Origin: Saposhnikovia divaricata
Lineage: Eukaryota > Streptophyta > Magnoliopsida > Apiales > Apiaceae
DNA: 64,000 bases
NCBI GenBank assembly: GCA_036435485.1
Contig: CM071597.1
Coordinates: 148,301,647 to 148,365,646, forward strand
Reading direction: 5' to 3'
The notes below the pieces were generated by a model, which did not search any database, was not told where the DNA came from, and worked only from the letters and a program-made list of their open reading frames with translations. The position numbers and the translations under genes were made by a program. Position 1 is the first letter of the stretch, and the number at the start of each line of letters is the position of its first letter. Below are positions 12,717-24,929 of this stretch, piece by piece.

Positions 12717-13109
12717 TTTGTTTTAGCTTCTGTGTTCAGTGGAGGCTGTTCGCGAAAAAGGATGGCAGAAAATTGGTTTAAGGCAGAAAATCTGCTATTG
12801 TTGCTGGTGTTTGTATTCTAATAGATGGATATAAAATGGTGGAGCACTGAATCAGTTTTGTATGGAGAAACTTACAAACAACAACTATCAATACTAGAGG
12901 TTGTGTATGAAGGCATATCTCTAGGGATAAGATCTTATATTCCCATACTTCCAGGTGAACCGAATATTGTCTTTATTTTAATGCTCCAGAACTCATAATT
13001 TTCTCCATCCAATATTGGGATGATGGTGGCTTTTGTATTTGAGCTATTGGCCATGATTTTTGTAGTTGCAGCAACTTCAAATTATGCCCAGCTATATGTA
13101 AATTGAATA
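12717..13109. pseudogene. Remnants of two opposed copia gag genes, copy A
   Basis: Left part (to about 12955) matches the plus-strand gag leader of copy B at 26095-26310. The right part (from about 12960) matches the start of the minus-strand gag of copy B from about 27250. About 0.94 kb present in copy B between these points is missing here, removing most of both gag genes. No open frame remains. Confidence 0.7.
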
Positions 13110-13342
13110 GCTCTGATACCACCTGTTGATTTTACTAAAAGAAGTCTAAGTATTTTGTTTAAGAAAAATAAAGAGAGACACCAATGTTTCTGACAACACT
13201 CTACTGATTCCATTGACCATTCTTAAATTTATATTGTTTCTGGTGGTACATGAAAAGTCCATACATGACACATGAATATAATTAATATTGACTGTTGATA
13301 TTTTACATGAAAAAACATTTGTGTGACACTTATGTTTCAATA
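13110..13342 (-). mobile_element. Minus-strand copia 5' LTR with PBS, copy A
   Basis: On the minus strand an LTR of about 219 bp (13124-13342) ends in GTAAAATCAACA and is followed two bases later by TGGTATCAGAGC (13110-13121), a perfect initiator-Met PBS. Copy B at 27411-27662 is the equivalent. The LTR outer end is TGTTTCAATA here and TTTCAACA in copy B. Confidence 0.75.
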
Positions 13343-15370
13343 ATCAAACTTTATTATCCAGAAAACTTTAGGTGTGTTCCCTTTTGGTAGGTACTAGGTA
13401 GTGGTCTAAGGAATGGTTTGTCTCTTATGCTATTGTGGGAGCCTTGCGGATAACATTTACATGCTTATACACTACACTTGATAGGCTCTCACTCTCTAGT
13501 CTAACGAACGCAACAAGGGCTTGGATATCGATTAGGGTTCCAAAGTAAGGGGCTTCGAGATTAGAGGTTCGATTTAAGGTTAAGGCTTCAATTGAGGCTT
13601 GTTAATTGAGGTTCAAGATTAAGGTGTTATTCTCTTTCACTTTAAATTGCTGTATGTTACTATTAATTTGTTTTGTTAATTGGGTTTTGTAAGTGTGTAT
13701 GTATATGTGCATCGATCAAACTTGAGGCTATTCTATGTTCTCCCTCTCTCGATCTATCTCTCTATTTCAGGTGATTACTCTTCAATTTAGGGCTTTTCAA
13801 TTTGACCCTCGATTTTAGGCATTTCCTCTCTCTTTCTCTCTCTCACATTTTCAATTTGATTTGGTCAATACTTTTCTTCAATTTGAATTTCTTTGCTTAT
13901 TTTTGATTTTAATTTTGATTTTTCAGGTAATTTAGGGGTTTCTTTAGAGCTCATTGTCTAATTTGGGGATTCATTTTTTGATTTTCACATATAAGTTTAA
14001 AATAGGGAGGATTATTTTCTGAAACAAGATTTGTGATAGGTTATTATTATTGAGATGAAAACTACTACTTTTGAAGAGATCCGTAAACGAATAAAATCGT
14101 ATGTTGATTCTCTCAAGTTTCTTTTAATAGAAGTAATGCTTTTGTGTAGGTCAATTCTGCAGATTTTCTTGTCCACATTATGTTGAGTATGAAATAACAC
14201 AAGAAAATACAGAGGGGAGGTGAATGTATTTTCAACACTTTCTTGATTTTCTTTTGCTAGACAACCTGTTGTGAATCTTTGTATGTGTTTGTGGCAAAGT
14301 ATGTGTGTGTCAAACAAATATTATGTGCGAAAATAAGAACACAGGCAACTCAATTTAATCTAATATTTTATTAGATTGAAAGTATGCTATAATCTGGGAA
14401 TACAAATGTTAGTATTCTCAGCTTCATTTCTCATAGAGATATTTGATAAGAATTACAATGAAAAACTTAATTGCTAAAGAAGTGAGGCTGTATACTTATA
14501 GAACATGTGCACACTCCACTTGCTACATACAAACTTAGTAACATACCAATTCACTTTCTAACTTGTCTATTCATTTTTGGTGCAAGTCTAGGCATCTTGT
14601 GATACAATCTGATTTTTACTCTACATAGATCCACTTCTTCAGCTTCCTGTTCCTTTGAATATCTATCCAAGCTTCTTTGTAGACTTTTCATGTACATACA
14701 ACACTGAAATGTCATAATTGGTGTCTTGGTTTGTGTAGGTTTTCTGACTTGAATATCTTCAGTAATTTCTCTTCAAGAATCCATTCGAGAAATGGCTAAG
14801 TACTAGATTCAAGAACTTGAGTTGAATAGTTAGATAACTCTGAGTTCTCGAACTAACCTTTCCTGATATATCGAATCACTTCTCGAATGTATTTTTTCTT
14901 CTATAGACCTTGAGTTGTCGAATAATGCCTTTACTTATGAAATCCTTGAGAATTGAATGCATCTATCTCCTTGAGATATCGAACAGCATCTGAGTCCTTG
15001 AGATATCGAATATGCCTTTTTCACAAGTGAAGTCTTTGAGATATCGAATGCTGCTTTGACTTGTTGACTTCTTGAGATATCAAATAGTGACTTTTGACAT
15101 ATCGAATGCTTGACATCTCGAAATCCTGACTTCTCTAATAGTGCAAATTACTTCTCGAATATGTACTTAATCAAATTTTTAAACTCCAAACTTCAACTGT
15201 GTTTATTTCTTCAGCCTTGTTCTCTAAACTTGAGGCATGATCTCTGGATCTTCCTTCAAGCATTATTTCATGACAATGATTTGTACAATTACACAGCTAA
15301 AATTGGTGCCCTTTACAAGTACATGTTATAAGGGAAAATCTAACTAAGTAGGTTCCCCAATTAGGGGGTC
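13343..15370. repeat. Right arm of duplicated unit, copy A (with intact target site)
   Basis: This arm matches copy B from 27663 to 27903 and then, across the 34.9-kb insertion, 62784-64000. The uninterrupted target TTAAG is at 13580-13584. From 14177 it resembles an LTR-like repeat (TGTTGAGTATGAAATAAC). Comparison with copy B is possible only to about 14830, because the window ends. Small indels separate the copies, for example 37 bp near 14050 missing from 63250. No coding frame. Confidence 0.8.
14860..15170 (+). repeat. Irregular array of a TTGAGATATCGAAT motif
   Basis: At least six copies or near copies of (C)TTGAGATATCGAAT, with centres near 14912, 14975, 15002, 15040, 15078 and 15100, spaced about 25-60 bp. 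The half-site ATATCGAAT also recurs alone. It lies inside the LTR-like repeat. Its role is unknown. Confidence 0.7.
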
Positions 15371-17186
15371 ATGTAAGTAATGGTAAATATTTACAAACAA
15401 TTAGGATTGTTATAAGAAAAAAGAAAACACAATATTTTCTCCATTACTCAATATCCCGGTTGGAATTGATTTATTTTTTGCTAAGAAAAAAGAGTCCGGT
15501 TTCAGACCTTGAGGAGACCGTAGCATAAACCTAGACTAACTTTGAGGAAAAAGAATTATCACAAAAAACAAAAAAATCTAGATAAAAAGTCCTATACTCC
15601 TTTTCGTAGGTGTGACGGTTGCATTTGGCATATGCAACAAGCCCTTTAAACCCCTAGGCAGCCCTAGTGGACGAGTGAGGTCTCGTGAGGGCCTATAGTG
15701 AATGTACCCACAAAATCCATCTAGCTTGTATAAAAGATCACATGGCAATGCACACCACACATACATGTCCTCTCATGATACATCAACTTAAGAATCAAAA
15801 TGAAGTTACAAAGTCTTGGTGTGGAAAGTGCAAGGATTCACATAGTCTACTTAAAGAACCATGCAAGAGTGATTATAAGTTCATGTCAAGTGCAAAAATT
15901 ATTGGTAACCATGCTAAGTCTACAAGGGCACACCTTAGAGTCAAAACTTGAGATCTCATATGCAAAACAAGCAATACCTCACATTTCACTCACAAAAGAA
16001 TATTCACTCAAGAACAAGGGTAAGTGTATCACTCAATTCCAACAAAATCAAATGCATGCTTGACACTTGGTATCATCCCAACTTAAATCACAACATACAT
16101 TAATAATGACAATCAAAAGGTCTTTATTAGGGTTGTAATGGGGCTAGGGACAAGGTATGTCAAGAAAGGCCAAAGCAAGGTGAAGTATCAAAAGCTAGTA
16201 GTCACCATGAATATCATGCACAACACCAAACTTCCTCCCCACACAATTTATTTTCATTTTTCAACAAAAAGACTTGACTAGTCGAATGAAGGAGGATAAA
16301 AAAAACATAAGTATGCTCTCATATTTTTTTCATTTTCTTTTCTTTTTTTTTCCTTCTTCTTTTTTCTTTTTTTCTATTTTTTTTTATAAAGGAAAATGAT
16401 AAATGTAACAATAATCCTCCTTTAGATTTAATTTTGAAAATCGACTATCAAGGTAACAACAAATATTTCCTCAAAAGTTATGAACAAAAGTAAACCCTAT
16501 TTCACACACCTTATTGCTCCCTCAAGTTCCTACTAGCCTTTGACAAAATGGGATCAAGAATACGTAAGGCTAAACAAGAAAAAGGTCTTAGGTGAGTAAT
16601 GTGGTGTGTCACCGAAAGAAAATGATTAGGCTCAAAGGGTTAACTAATTGATCATATAAGAATGGTGTGGATAATTTGGAAATATAGGTTATTCCTAAGT
16701 GCCTTTATCATTTTATCATCAATTAATGTCATGTATTTCAAGAAGGAACTCAAACAAGTGCTAGTGATGCAAATGACAAGTGGACACTCAAGCAAACAAA
16801 TATAAATGCAAAAGATGTGCATATAGGCCCAAAACTCACTTGGTGTGGTCAAACATAATCAATCTCAAGTAAAGGTATCCTCAATGCACCTACTTGTACT
16901 CAAAGCATGAAGACCAAATCATCTTACACCTAATCACGCCCTTCTAATTTCATGCACAATTCAAATAAGTCTACTAGTTTCACCTTGCTAGTGTAAGTGT
17001 GTGAACAAGAACTTTAGCAAATCACTTCTCAAACAAAAGCTAATGGATCATAAGATTATCATAGCATGCAAGGGTGCATCAAGCAACTAGCAATCAATTA
17101 ACAAGACTAGAATATGAAAAGAACTCTTTTTGTGATTTTTTTCATATTTTAATTTTTTTTTTGATTTTTTGATTTTTATATTTACA
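15371..17186 (-). other. Non-coding region, probably the 3' untranslated part of the Athila-type element
   Basis: No intact frame. The right end holds CCTCCCCCATACCTAAATC near 17193 and a following CATTGTCCTCAAT, wording I associate with the region after integrase in Athila elements. A long T-rich tract fills 16321-16390. An env-like ORF, found in some Athila elements, is not visible. Sequence matching the LTR at 23790-24853 was not found here, so the left boundary of the element is undefined. Confidence 0.45.
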
Positions 17187-17378
17187 CTAAAAACCCTCCC
17201 CCATACCTAAATCATGCATTGTCCTCAATATATGCAAATGCAAGAGAAATGAGTAAATGATAATGAGGAGATAATACCTGACAAGAGATGAAGGAGAGAA
17301 TTTACCTACTGAAAGAAACTTACATGAATCACGGGTCAATGAGGTGGGTGACCTCATCCTCGGGATCAAATGGCAGCT

Positions 17379-17576
17379 CTAAAAATAGTTTGAGTCTTTG
17401 TCCATTAACTTTAAATACATCACCATTTTTAGGATTTTCAATTTCAACAGCACCGTGAGGAAAAACGGTCCTATAATGTAAGGACCTTCCCACCTAGATC
17501 TCAATTTTCCGGGGAATAAATGAAGCCTAGAATTGTACAAAAGAACTTTTTGACCCGGAGAAAAAGATTTTCTCAA
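17379..17576 (-). pseudogene. Athila integrase C-terminal fragment
   Basis: Frame containing SPGQKVLLYNSRLHLFPGKL and RSRWEGPY, the G-P-Y/F-type DNA-binding end of gypsy integrases. It is in a different frame from the upstream integrase body (mod-3 shift near 17580), and later residues lose the family pattern after another shift around 17470. It is not translated in one piece with the catalytic core unless the shifts are bypassed. Confidence 0.8.
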
Positions 17577-18607
17577 AATGGATTTATCATGAAAAAGTTT
17601 TGTTTTTTCTTTATAAATTTTAGCATTTTCATGGCCTCATTTCTAAATTCCTCTAGTTCTGAAAATTGCAATTTCCTATGACTACCGGCGGTTGGTAAGT
17701 CAAAGTTCAAATCTCTTATGGCCCACAAGGCCCTATGCTCTAGTTCAACGGGCAAGTGACAGGCTTTGCCAAAAACAATTTTGTAAGGGGACATGCCCAA
17801 AACAGTCTTAAAAGCGGTTCGATAAGCCCATAAGGCATCTATCAGTTTGATTGACCAATCCTTCCTGTTCGAGTTTACAGTCTTTTCTAAGATTTGTTTG
17901 ATTTGCCTATTCGAGACTTCAACTTGACCACTAGTTTGAGGATGATAAGGGGTAGCCAACCTATGAGTAATTGAGTACTTTTTCAAAAGGGACTCAAATT
18001 GACGATTCTTAAAGTGCGTACCTTGGTCACTAATGATAGCCCTAGGTGTGCCAAATCGAGAAAAGATATTCTCTTTTAAGAATTTAAGAACAACCTTGTT
18101 ATCATTGGACTTAGTCGGTATGGCTTCTACCCACTTAGACACATAATCAACCGCTAAGAGAATGTAGAGGTTGCCAAAAGAGCTAGGAAATGGACCCATA
18201 AAATCTATGCCCCACACATCAAAAATCTCAATGATTAAGATGGGACTCATTAGCATCATGTTTCTTCTAGTGATCTTTCCTAAGTGTTGACAACTACTAC
18301 AAGCGGCACAAAACTCTACAGCATCCTTGAACAAACTAGGCCAATAAAAACCGCTTTGGAGGATTTTAGCTGCTGTTTTCTTTGCACTAAAATGACCTCC
18401 ACAAGCTTGATCATGACAAAAGGAAAGGATACTTCGAAACTCATGGTTTGGAACGCACCTCCGAATGATTTGATCGGGACAATATTTAAAAAGATACGGG
18501 TCGTCCCAAAAAGAAGTGTTTGACTTGAGAGAAAAATTTCGATTTATCTTGTGTGATGAGAGGGGATTTCGCAGGTTGCAAGGTAATTGACAATGTCGGC
18601 GAACCAA
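17573..18607 (-). pseudogene. Athila integrase core (HHCC zinc finger and DDE)
   Basis: Open frame of 344 codons. Around residues 57-110 is the HHCC zinc-binding set ending C-A-A-C-S-S-C-Q. The catalytic core follows, with GIDFMGPF (first Asp), ISDQGTHF (second Asp) and the Glu in a G-Q-V-E-V-S-N block after YHPQTSG. Integrase joins the cDNA to host DNA. All three acidic residues are present. The frame differs from RT-RNase H upstream (shift near 18550-18600), so this began as part of one polyprotein and the annotated start is only the first codon of the open stretch. The end shifts out of frame near 17580. Confidence 0.85.
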
Positions 18608-21600
18608 GGAGGAGTAGAGATAGAAAAGAGATGTTCGTCGGGAAAAGATTCATTCAAAGACGAGTCAGTGGTGGACTCCACTACTAATCGAGAAAGGTGA
18701 TCGGCAACGACATTTTCGGACCCCTTCTTATCCCTAATTTCTAGGTCAAACTCTTGGAGCAACAAGATCCACCTAATCAGTTGGGCCTTAGAGTCTTTCT
18801 TAGAGAAGAGATATTGAAGGGCGGAATGATCGGTGTAAACAATGATTTTCGAACCAATAAGATAAGACCTAAACTTTTCGAGGGCAAAAACTACGGCTAG
18901 AAGCTCCTTTTCGATGGTAGAATATTTAAGTTGCGCATCGTTCAAGGTCTTACTAGCGTAGTATATGACATGAGGTATCTTATTGATTCGTTGCCCTAAA
19001 ACCGCCCCTAATGCGTAATCAGACACATCACACATTAACTCGAAAGGTTGGCTCCAATCGGGAGACTTGATAATCGGGGCCGAGGTCAACTCTTTCTTAA
19101 GGTGTTCAAAAGATTGTAAACAATCTTTATTGAACTCGAATTTGACATCTTTACCAAGAAGGGTAGTCAAGGGTCTAGCCTTTTTGCTAAAATCTTTAAT
19201 GAAACGCCTATAAAAACCCGCATGTCCTAAAAAGGAACGAATTCCTTTGATCGATGTTGGTGGGGGTAGATTGGCAATGAGGTCAACTTTGGATTTATCA
19301 ACTTCGGTCCCCTTTTCAGAAATTCTATGACCAAGAACGATTCCTTCTTTAACCATGAAATGACATTTTTCCCAATTAAGAACGAGGTTGGTTTCTTTAC
19401 ATCTCTTTAAGACTAACTCAAGATGGTTTAGACATTGATGAAAAGACGAACCAAAGATGGAAAAGTCATCTATGAAAATCTCTAGGAATTCACCTACCAT
19501 GTCAGAAAAGATGCTCATCATGCACCTTTGGAAGGTGGCCGGGGCAGTTGTTAGACCGAAAGCTAAGCGACGATAAGCAAAGGTTCCAAAGGGACATGTG
19601 AAAGTGGTTTTCTCTTGGTCTTCGGGAGCTATAGGAATTTGAAAATAACCAGAATAACCATCTAGAAAGCAATAGTAGGCATGACCCGCTAACCTTTCTA
19701 ACATTTGATCTATGAATGGCAAAGGAAAGTGGTCTTTTCTAGTGGCATCGTTAAGTTTCCTATAGTCTATGCATACCCTCCAACCGGATTGGACACGAGT
19801 AGGAACTTGCTCATTGTTCTCGTTAGTCACCACGGTAATACCCGACTTTTTAGGTACTACCTGAATCGGGCTAACCCAAGAACTATCAGAAATGGGATAA
19901 ATGATTCCATTATCTAGACACTTAAGAATTTCCTTCCTAACGACTTCCATCATGGTAGGGTTCAATCGCCTTTGTGGCTCACGAACTGGTTTAGCATCAT
20001 CAACTAAGTGAATCTGATGTTGGATAATGGCCGGACTAATTCCTTTAATATCTGAGATACTCCAACCTATGGCTTCCTTATGCTCTCTAAGCACACTTAC
20101 AAGCTCATCCTCTTGTGACTTGGTCAAATTAGATGCAATTATAACGGGAAGAGACTCGTTAGGACCTAAGAAGGCGTACTTAAGAGTGTCGGGAAGAGGT
20201 TTGAGTTCTAAATCGGGTGGCTTTGACTCAACGGGTTCACTAGCTTCGAAAAGTGGCAAAGGAGGTGGTTCACATGCTTGGTTATTTGTAGGAATGGTGG
20301 AATCTAACATTGCATTGACCTCATTTGTATATTCAGAATCATCCCAATCTTGACCAAAGTGTTTTAAACAAAAATCAAGAGCATCATTAGGGTTGATGAA
20401 TTCTTGATCAACTATATCATCAATTAAATTGACATCCATAGGTTGATCATAGAGATCATCGGGTTGTTTCCCTATGTGAAAAATATTGAGGTCAATGGTC
20501 ATGTTCCCAAATGTTAGTTTCATTAATCCATTTCTACAATTAATCAAAGCATTGGAGGTGGCTAGAAATGGCCTTCCTAGAATGATAGGAATCTGATTCT
20601 TAGGGTTCTTGACCGGTTCAGTTTCTAGGACGACAAAATCAACGGGAAAGAAAAAGTCACCTACTTTAATTAGCACGTCTTCAATAATCCCCTTAGGAAC
20701 TTTGACAGAACGATCGGCTAATTGAAGTGTAACATTAGTTCTTTGAAGCTCTCCTAAACCTAGGGCTTGATAGACCGAAAATGGAAGCAAGTTCACACTA
20801 GCGCCTAAGTCGAGTAATGCCTTGTCCACAAAGGTATTGCCTATGACACATGAAATTGTAGGACACCCGGGGTCCTTATATTTCACGGGAATTTGGTTCG
20901 AAAGAATTGAGCTTACTTGGGACGTCAAGAAGGCTTTCTTAGGGACGTGAGTAGTTCGCTTATGTGTGCACAAATCTTTTAGACATTTCGCATACGAAGG
21001 AATTTGTTGAATCGCGTCTAAAAGAGGGATGTTGACTTTAACTTGCTTAAAAACTTCTAAGATCTTGTCCATTTGGGCCGTTTGTTTAGGAGAAATGAGT
21101 CGTTGAGGGTAAGGAGCTTTTGGCTTAAAGACTCGTTTATTAGGTTCTTCGGGGACGGGTTTTGTCCCACTCGTTGATCCTTGTTCCTTAGAACTCTCGG
21201 GTTCAAGATTAGCGTTTGGTTTAGAATTTGATTCGTCTTCTTCGGGAGACTTGTCGCCGACATGATTTTCAACTTGCTTACCGGACCTTAAGGAAATGAC
21301 AGCGTTCACATTTTGAGGAGGTCTTTGATTGATTGGAAATTTAGGGTTTACCTCGGTTTGACTTGGAAGTTTATTCTTCTCTCGTTCACAAATGGCGTTG
21401 GCTAATTGGCTCACTTGAACCTCTAACTTAGATATGGCTTGAGTACTAGCATTTAAAATTTGCCTATCTTGAGTCATGGTTTGCATGAAGATTTGTTGAT
21501 ATTGAGCCAAACTAGTTGTTGATTTTAGAAGCGCATCGAGAGTCTTTTCCAAGGAATTTATTCTCTTATCCGAATCATGAAAGCCGGGTGGGTGGGCGGG

Positions 21601-22020
21601 TGCTTGATTTTGATAAGGAATGTGATTTTGAGTCGTTTTTGGATAAGGACCATGGTTTTGATGTGAAAATGAATTTGAGTGAGGTTTATGAAAAACCGGA
21701 GGTTGAGATTGAAATTGAGGAGGTTGGAATTGAGGAGGTTGAGTTTGTTGATTCCATGAAAAGTTCGGGTGATTTTTCCAACCGGGGTTATAAGTGGGAG
21801 AATAAGGATCATTTCGAAGACCCGTTTGGAACATCGCGTTGACTTGTTGAAAATCTTGAGGACTTTGTATCCCTTGATTGGTTGGGTTATAATTCGGGCA
21901 AATGGATACTTGGGAGGAGGACCCGTTGGTTTCTAAAGCTTCTAAACGTCGAGTGAGAGTGGCTAATTTAGCCTCGGCCGCGATAGAGTTACCAACTTGA
22001 TGTAAACCCTTTTGATGCAT
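18544..22020 (-). pseudogene. Athila gag C-terminus, protease, reverse transcriptase, RNase H
   Basis: A 1158-codon open frame. Residues 1 to about 330 are the Pro/Gln/Asn-rich gag tail. A protease follows near residue 405 with ALLDLGASVNLLP (the DLGA form usual in Athila). RT spans roughly 690-890, with YRKLNDATRKDHF, DGYSGYFQI, TFQRCM and the FIDDFS active site. RNase H begins near 1000 with CDVSDYALGAVL and a Y-T-D-H block. The product would copy element RNA into cDNA in cytoplasmic particles. It is in the same frame as the gag piece at 22078-22428, from which one TAG (22078-22080) separates it. It is surprisingly long for a dead element. The first methionine is not a natural start. Confidence 0.9.
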
Positions 22021-22077
22021 GGTAGCTATTGAATCGTACGGTTTCTCGGGTTCTCTAGTGGGCTCCCTAGTCGATTC

Positions 22078-22428
22078 CTATAACATAGTCTTTTCCGCGA
22101 ACTCTTCAAAGAATGCCCAACCCTCATCCTCGTCTTTCTCCATAAATTTCCCTTGGCACATAGATTCCAACAACGCGGTTGTTGAACTATCTAGGGCCTC
22201 ATACACAAGCATACAGAGCCTCCATTTTTCGATTCCATGGTGGGGACATTGAGATAGAAGATTTTTAAAACGGTCAAAACACGTCCAAAATGGTTCGTTG
22301 TGTTTTTGACGAAATTGATTAATCTCATTCGTGAGTTTCATAGTCTTGTGGCTTGGAAAGAATTTTTTAAGAAAGATGACTACGAAACCCTCCCAAGTGG
22401 AAATCGAATTGACGGGTAAACTATACAA
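22078..22428 (-). pseudogene. Athila gag middle segment
   Basis: 116 codons with the retrotransposon gag pattern (W-E-G-F-V-x-x-F-L-K-K-F-F, then an N-E-I-N-Q-F block, then F-W-x-C-F-D-R-F-K-N-L-L and C-P-H-H-G). This is the capsid-like part that builds particles. A single in-frame TAG at 22078-22080 separates it from the long pol frame. A shift separates it from the N-terminal piece to the right. Confidence 0.8.
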
Positions 22429-22493
22429 CCATTTTTTCGAATTATCTTTAAGGCAAAGTTTATTAGTCTAAGCCATATGGAGTCCTCGGAAAG

Positions 22494-22700
22494 TTATTGG
22501 AGTTTTTGAAATGCGCAAACCTCTTCAAATTCTTGTAGAAAAAGATAAGGATCCTCACCGTCACTCCCGGTAAATTTGGGTAACATGCCGATTTGATGAG
22601 CTTTGATCTCGAAATTATTACCATTTACGGGAGGAAGAGTGATGCACGAAGGTTGAGCGGAACGGGTGGGGTAGCAACGGTCCTTAAGAGACATGGCCAT
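22494..22700 (-). pseudogene. Athila gag N-terminal segment
   Basis: Frame with M-A-M-S-L-K-D at its start and then NGNNFEIKAHQIGMLP and F-T-G-x-x-x-E-D-P, the classic opening of Athila gag. Reading stops after 68 codons and shifts before 22428. Upstream to the PBS is the AT-rich leader (22.7-23.77 kb), which I read as untranslated. Confidence 0.75.
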
Positions 22701-23765
22701 GTTTACTACCGGTTCGGTATAATCTAAAGACTCGGAATTAGACGATGAAGAAATCTCAAATGATCACACCAGTCTAGAAGAATTATCCCTAATCCACGTA
22801 GTTCGCATAAACCACAAAAAAACACGTAGCAAGAAAGTGCGATAAAATAAACACATAAAAAGAAAGGGGTGAAAAATTAAAAGAAAAAAAAATTATTCTA
22901 ACCCTAGGGTTCCTTAATAAAATAACTAGACCTTGCTCCTAACTGTAAGGGCTACCAAAAACTAGGTAAATCAATAATTATTCGAACCGGCTTGGCCTGG
23001 TAGGTGCAAGCATTGCCAAGAGGCTAAACACCTGCCTAGACACCAAACCTTAATTGGCCAGGTCAGCTTTCGCTTTCCTAGACACCAAAAAGTTGGAATA
23101 ATTAAAGATTACTTCGTTTCTTAAGCACCTTCCTAAATGAGCGCGAGATTCCTAGGGCAAATGTCTAATTAATTTTATTAAAGGCTAGGTATGCAAAATG
23201 AGGGATTAAATTGTTTTTGGGCTAAGGAAAGAGTGATGAAATCCCTTCTCTTATCTTTTGAGAGGTTTTGCCCTTAAGATTTATTTACAAAATGATGCAA
23301 CAAACAAAGAGGTATAAAAAACTATGGATGCTTTAAACTACGTGTTCTAACTAAAGAAAAGAAAGAATTTAACGTACCTTGGGGTCCTCGAGCAATCACC
23401 ACAATTTATATGGTACGAAAAATTAAAAACAAGAAAATAAAAATCTAGATGATGTGCCCTAAGTGATTAAATGCATGATGCAACAATTATGTATTTACAA
23501 CTAATTTTTTGGATTTTTAATTTTTAATTTTTTTGTGATTTCTGTGATTTTTTATTTTTTTGTGATTTTCTAAATAAAAAAACGAAAGAGGAGAGATATA
23601 CGGTTTACCCAAGCAAAGCTTCCAAAATTCCAAGAAAATTTCTTCCGCTTTAATCCAAGTTTTCTCGAATTTTCCTCCAAATTCCTCGAAAAAATGCAAA
23701 CAAGAAAAAGGGTGAGAAAAGAGCTAATCCGAAAAATCAAAAACTAAGGTGCGAAAAATAGTTAG
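22701..23765 (-). other. Athila leader region between PBS and gag
   Basis: About 1.07 kb without convincing coding sequence, between the PBS and the first gag residues. It is poly-T and AT-rich around 23510-23580. A leader of this size is normal for Athila-type elements. Confidence 0.6.
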
Positions 23766-23783
23766 TCCCCGGCATCGTCGCCA
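23766..23783 (-). other. Primer-binding site, tRNA-Asp type
   Basis: The minus strand reads TGGCGACGATGCCGGGGA, two mismatches from the complement of plant tRNA-Asp 3' end (TGGCGCCGTTGCCGGGGA). It lies 6 bp inside the LTR end and sets element polarity as minus. Confidence 0.85.
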
Positions 23784-23789
23784 AAAACT

Positions 23790-24853
23790 TGTTGTGCTAA
23801 AAATAATTAAGACATTTGAATCGCAAGCGCACAATTCGTTTCGTTGTAAAATTTAATGATTCGTTCCACAGGGACTAATATTTTCGCAATCCTTAATTTC
23901 TAATTTAATCGAATTAGAACCAGTTTGAAATTTTGAAATTTTTTGGTATTAAAATTTTAAAAGAAAATTCTAATTTTAAACTAGCTAATTAAAATGAATA
24001 AAAACTAGATTAATTTTAAAACAAAACTTATCTAAAATTGAATTAAAATTAGATTTTATTCTAAAAAATATTATTTACATAAATTTTAGAAAAAATCTCG
24101 AGATGATCCGTTGGTAATTAACACTAGCCATTTAATACTCAACCACAAGGATTGAAATGAACTAAAATTAACTTAAGAATTCACAAAACAGCAAAACAAA
24201 GCTTAATACTATAATCGATCCTACTCAGACTTCACAGCACAAATCAGAAAGCAACAATTAGCAAGAATTAAAACGCAGAAAAACCAAAACTTACACATTC
24301 TACTGATTTCACAATTCCCACAGCTACAAACTCAGAAAGAGGTCAACTTGGCAAACACTGGAAAAAAAACTCAAACAGACTCGCCAGAACTCAATGACAA
24401 ACAGCGTTTCAACTATATATTAAACTAACGTTCACATTTCAATATACTAATACGACGAGAATTTAACGAAGCAAAACTCAGGGACTCAACTACACTCGAC
24501 TCTATGACTTAACAATTAAACAAACTCGGCTTCTGATTTACACAGCCACAAAACAAAATCTCGCAAAATCTCACTCGCAACTCAACAAAATTCCAGTAAA
24601 ACTCCAGACAAAACTTGCAGACTCGTTAGCAACTCGTTATCATGAACTCGCAGACTCGGTGGTAACACAAAATCTCAGACAAAACTCCATCAAGAATCAA
24701 AACGAAAACAGCAGCAAAACCAGTGAAACAGTAAATGCAACCAACACCTAGTAATTGAATCGCAAAAACAAACACTACCCACAATTCAGAACAGAAATAG
24801 CCACAGTAACTCACAAATTAGAACTCATGCCAAGAACTCGGCAAAGAAATGAC
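23790..24853 (-). mobile_element. Athila-type LTR (right copy)
   Basis: The plus strand begins TGTTGTGCTAAAAATAATT at 23790, so the minus-strand LTR ends AGCACAACA just before the PBS. The outer boundary is placed where recognisable copia LTR (copy B) resumes, CTTGCACGCAGAC near 24853; the precise terminal CA is uncertain by some bases. About 1.06 kb. No partner LTR was found to the left. Confidence 0.7.
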
Positions 24854-24929
24854 TTGCACGCAGACTAGCTGATTTATTCAAATAATAAACATAAACAAAA
24901 CGTATACGGTTAGATTAATAAATCCAACA
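24854..24929 (-). mobile_element. Truncated copia 3' LTR, copy B
   Basis: Matches 11545-11620 of copy A. The minus strand starts TGTTGGATTTATTAATC after the purine tract. The remaining 230 bp seen in copy A are absent because the Athila LTR abuts here. Confidence 0.75.

Larger units (their letters stand above)
17187..24853 (-). mobile_element. Athila-type Ty3/gypsy retrotransposon, left end missing
   Basis: Read on the minus strand the order is LTR (24853-23790), PBS, gag (22700-about 21000), protease, reverse transcriptase, RNase H (to 18544), integrase (18607-17379), then non-coding DNA. The RT wording (a Y-R-K-L-N-D-A-T-R-K-D-H-F block and an F-I-D-D-F-S active site), the DLGAS protease motif and the tRNA-Asp-type PBS all point to the Athila clade. 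The right LTR truncates a copia LTR (copy B). The corresponding left LTR and its flank were not found, so the left side has been deleted or rearranged. Three frames and a few stops make it defective. Confidence 0.85.
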
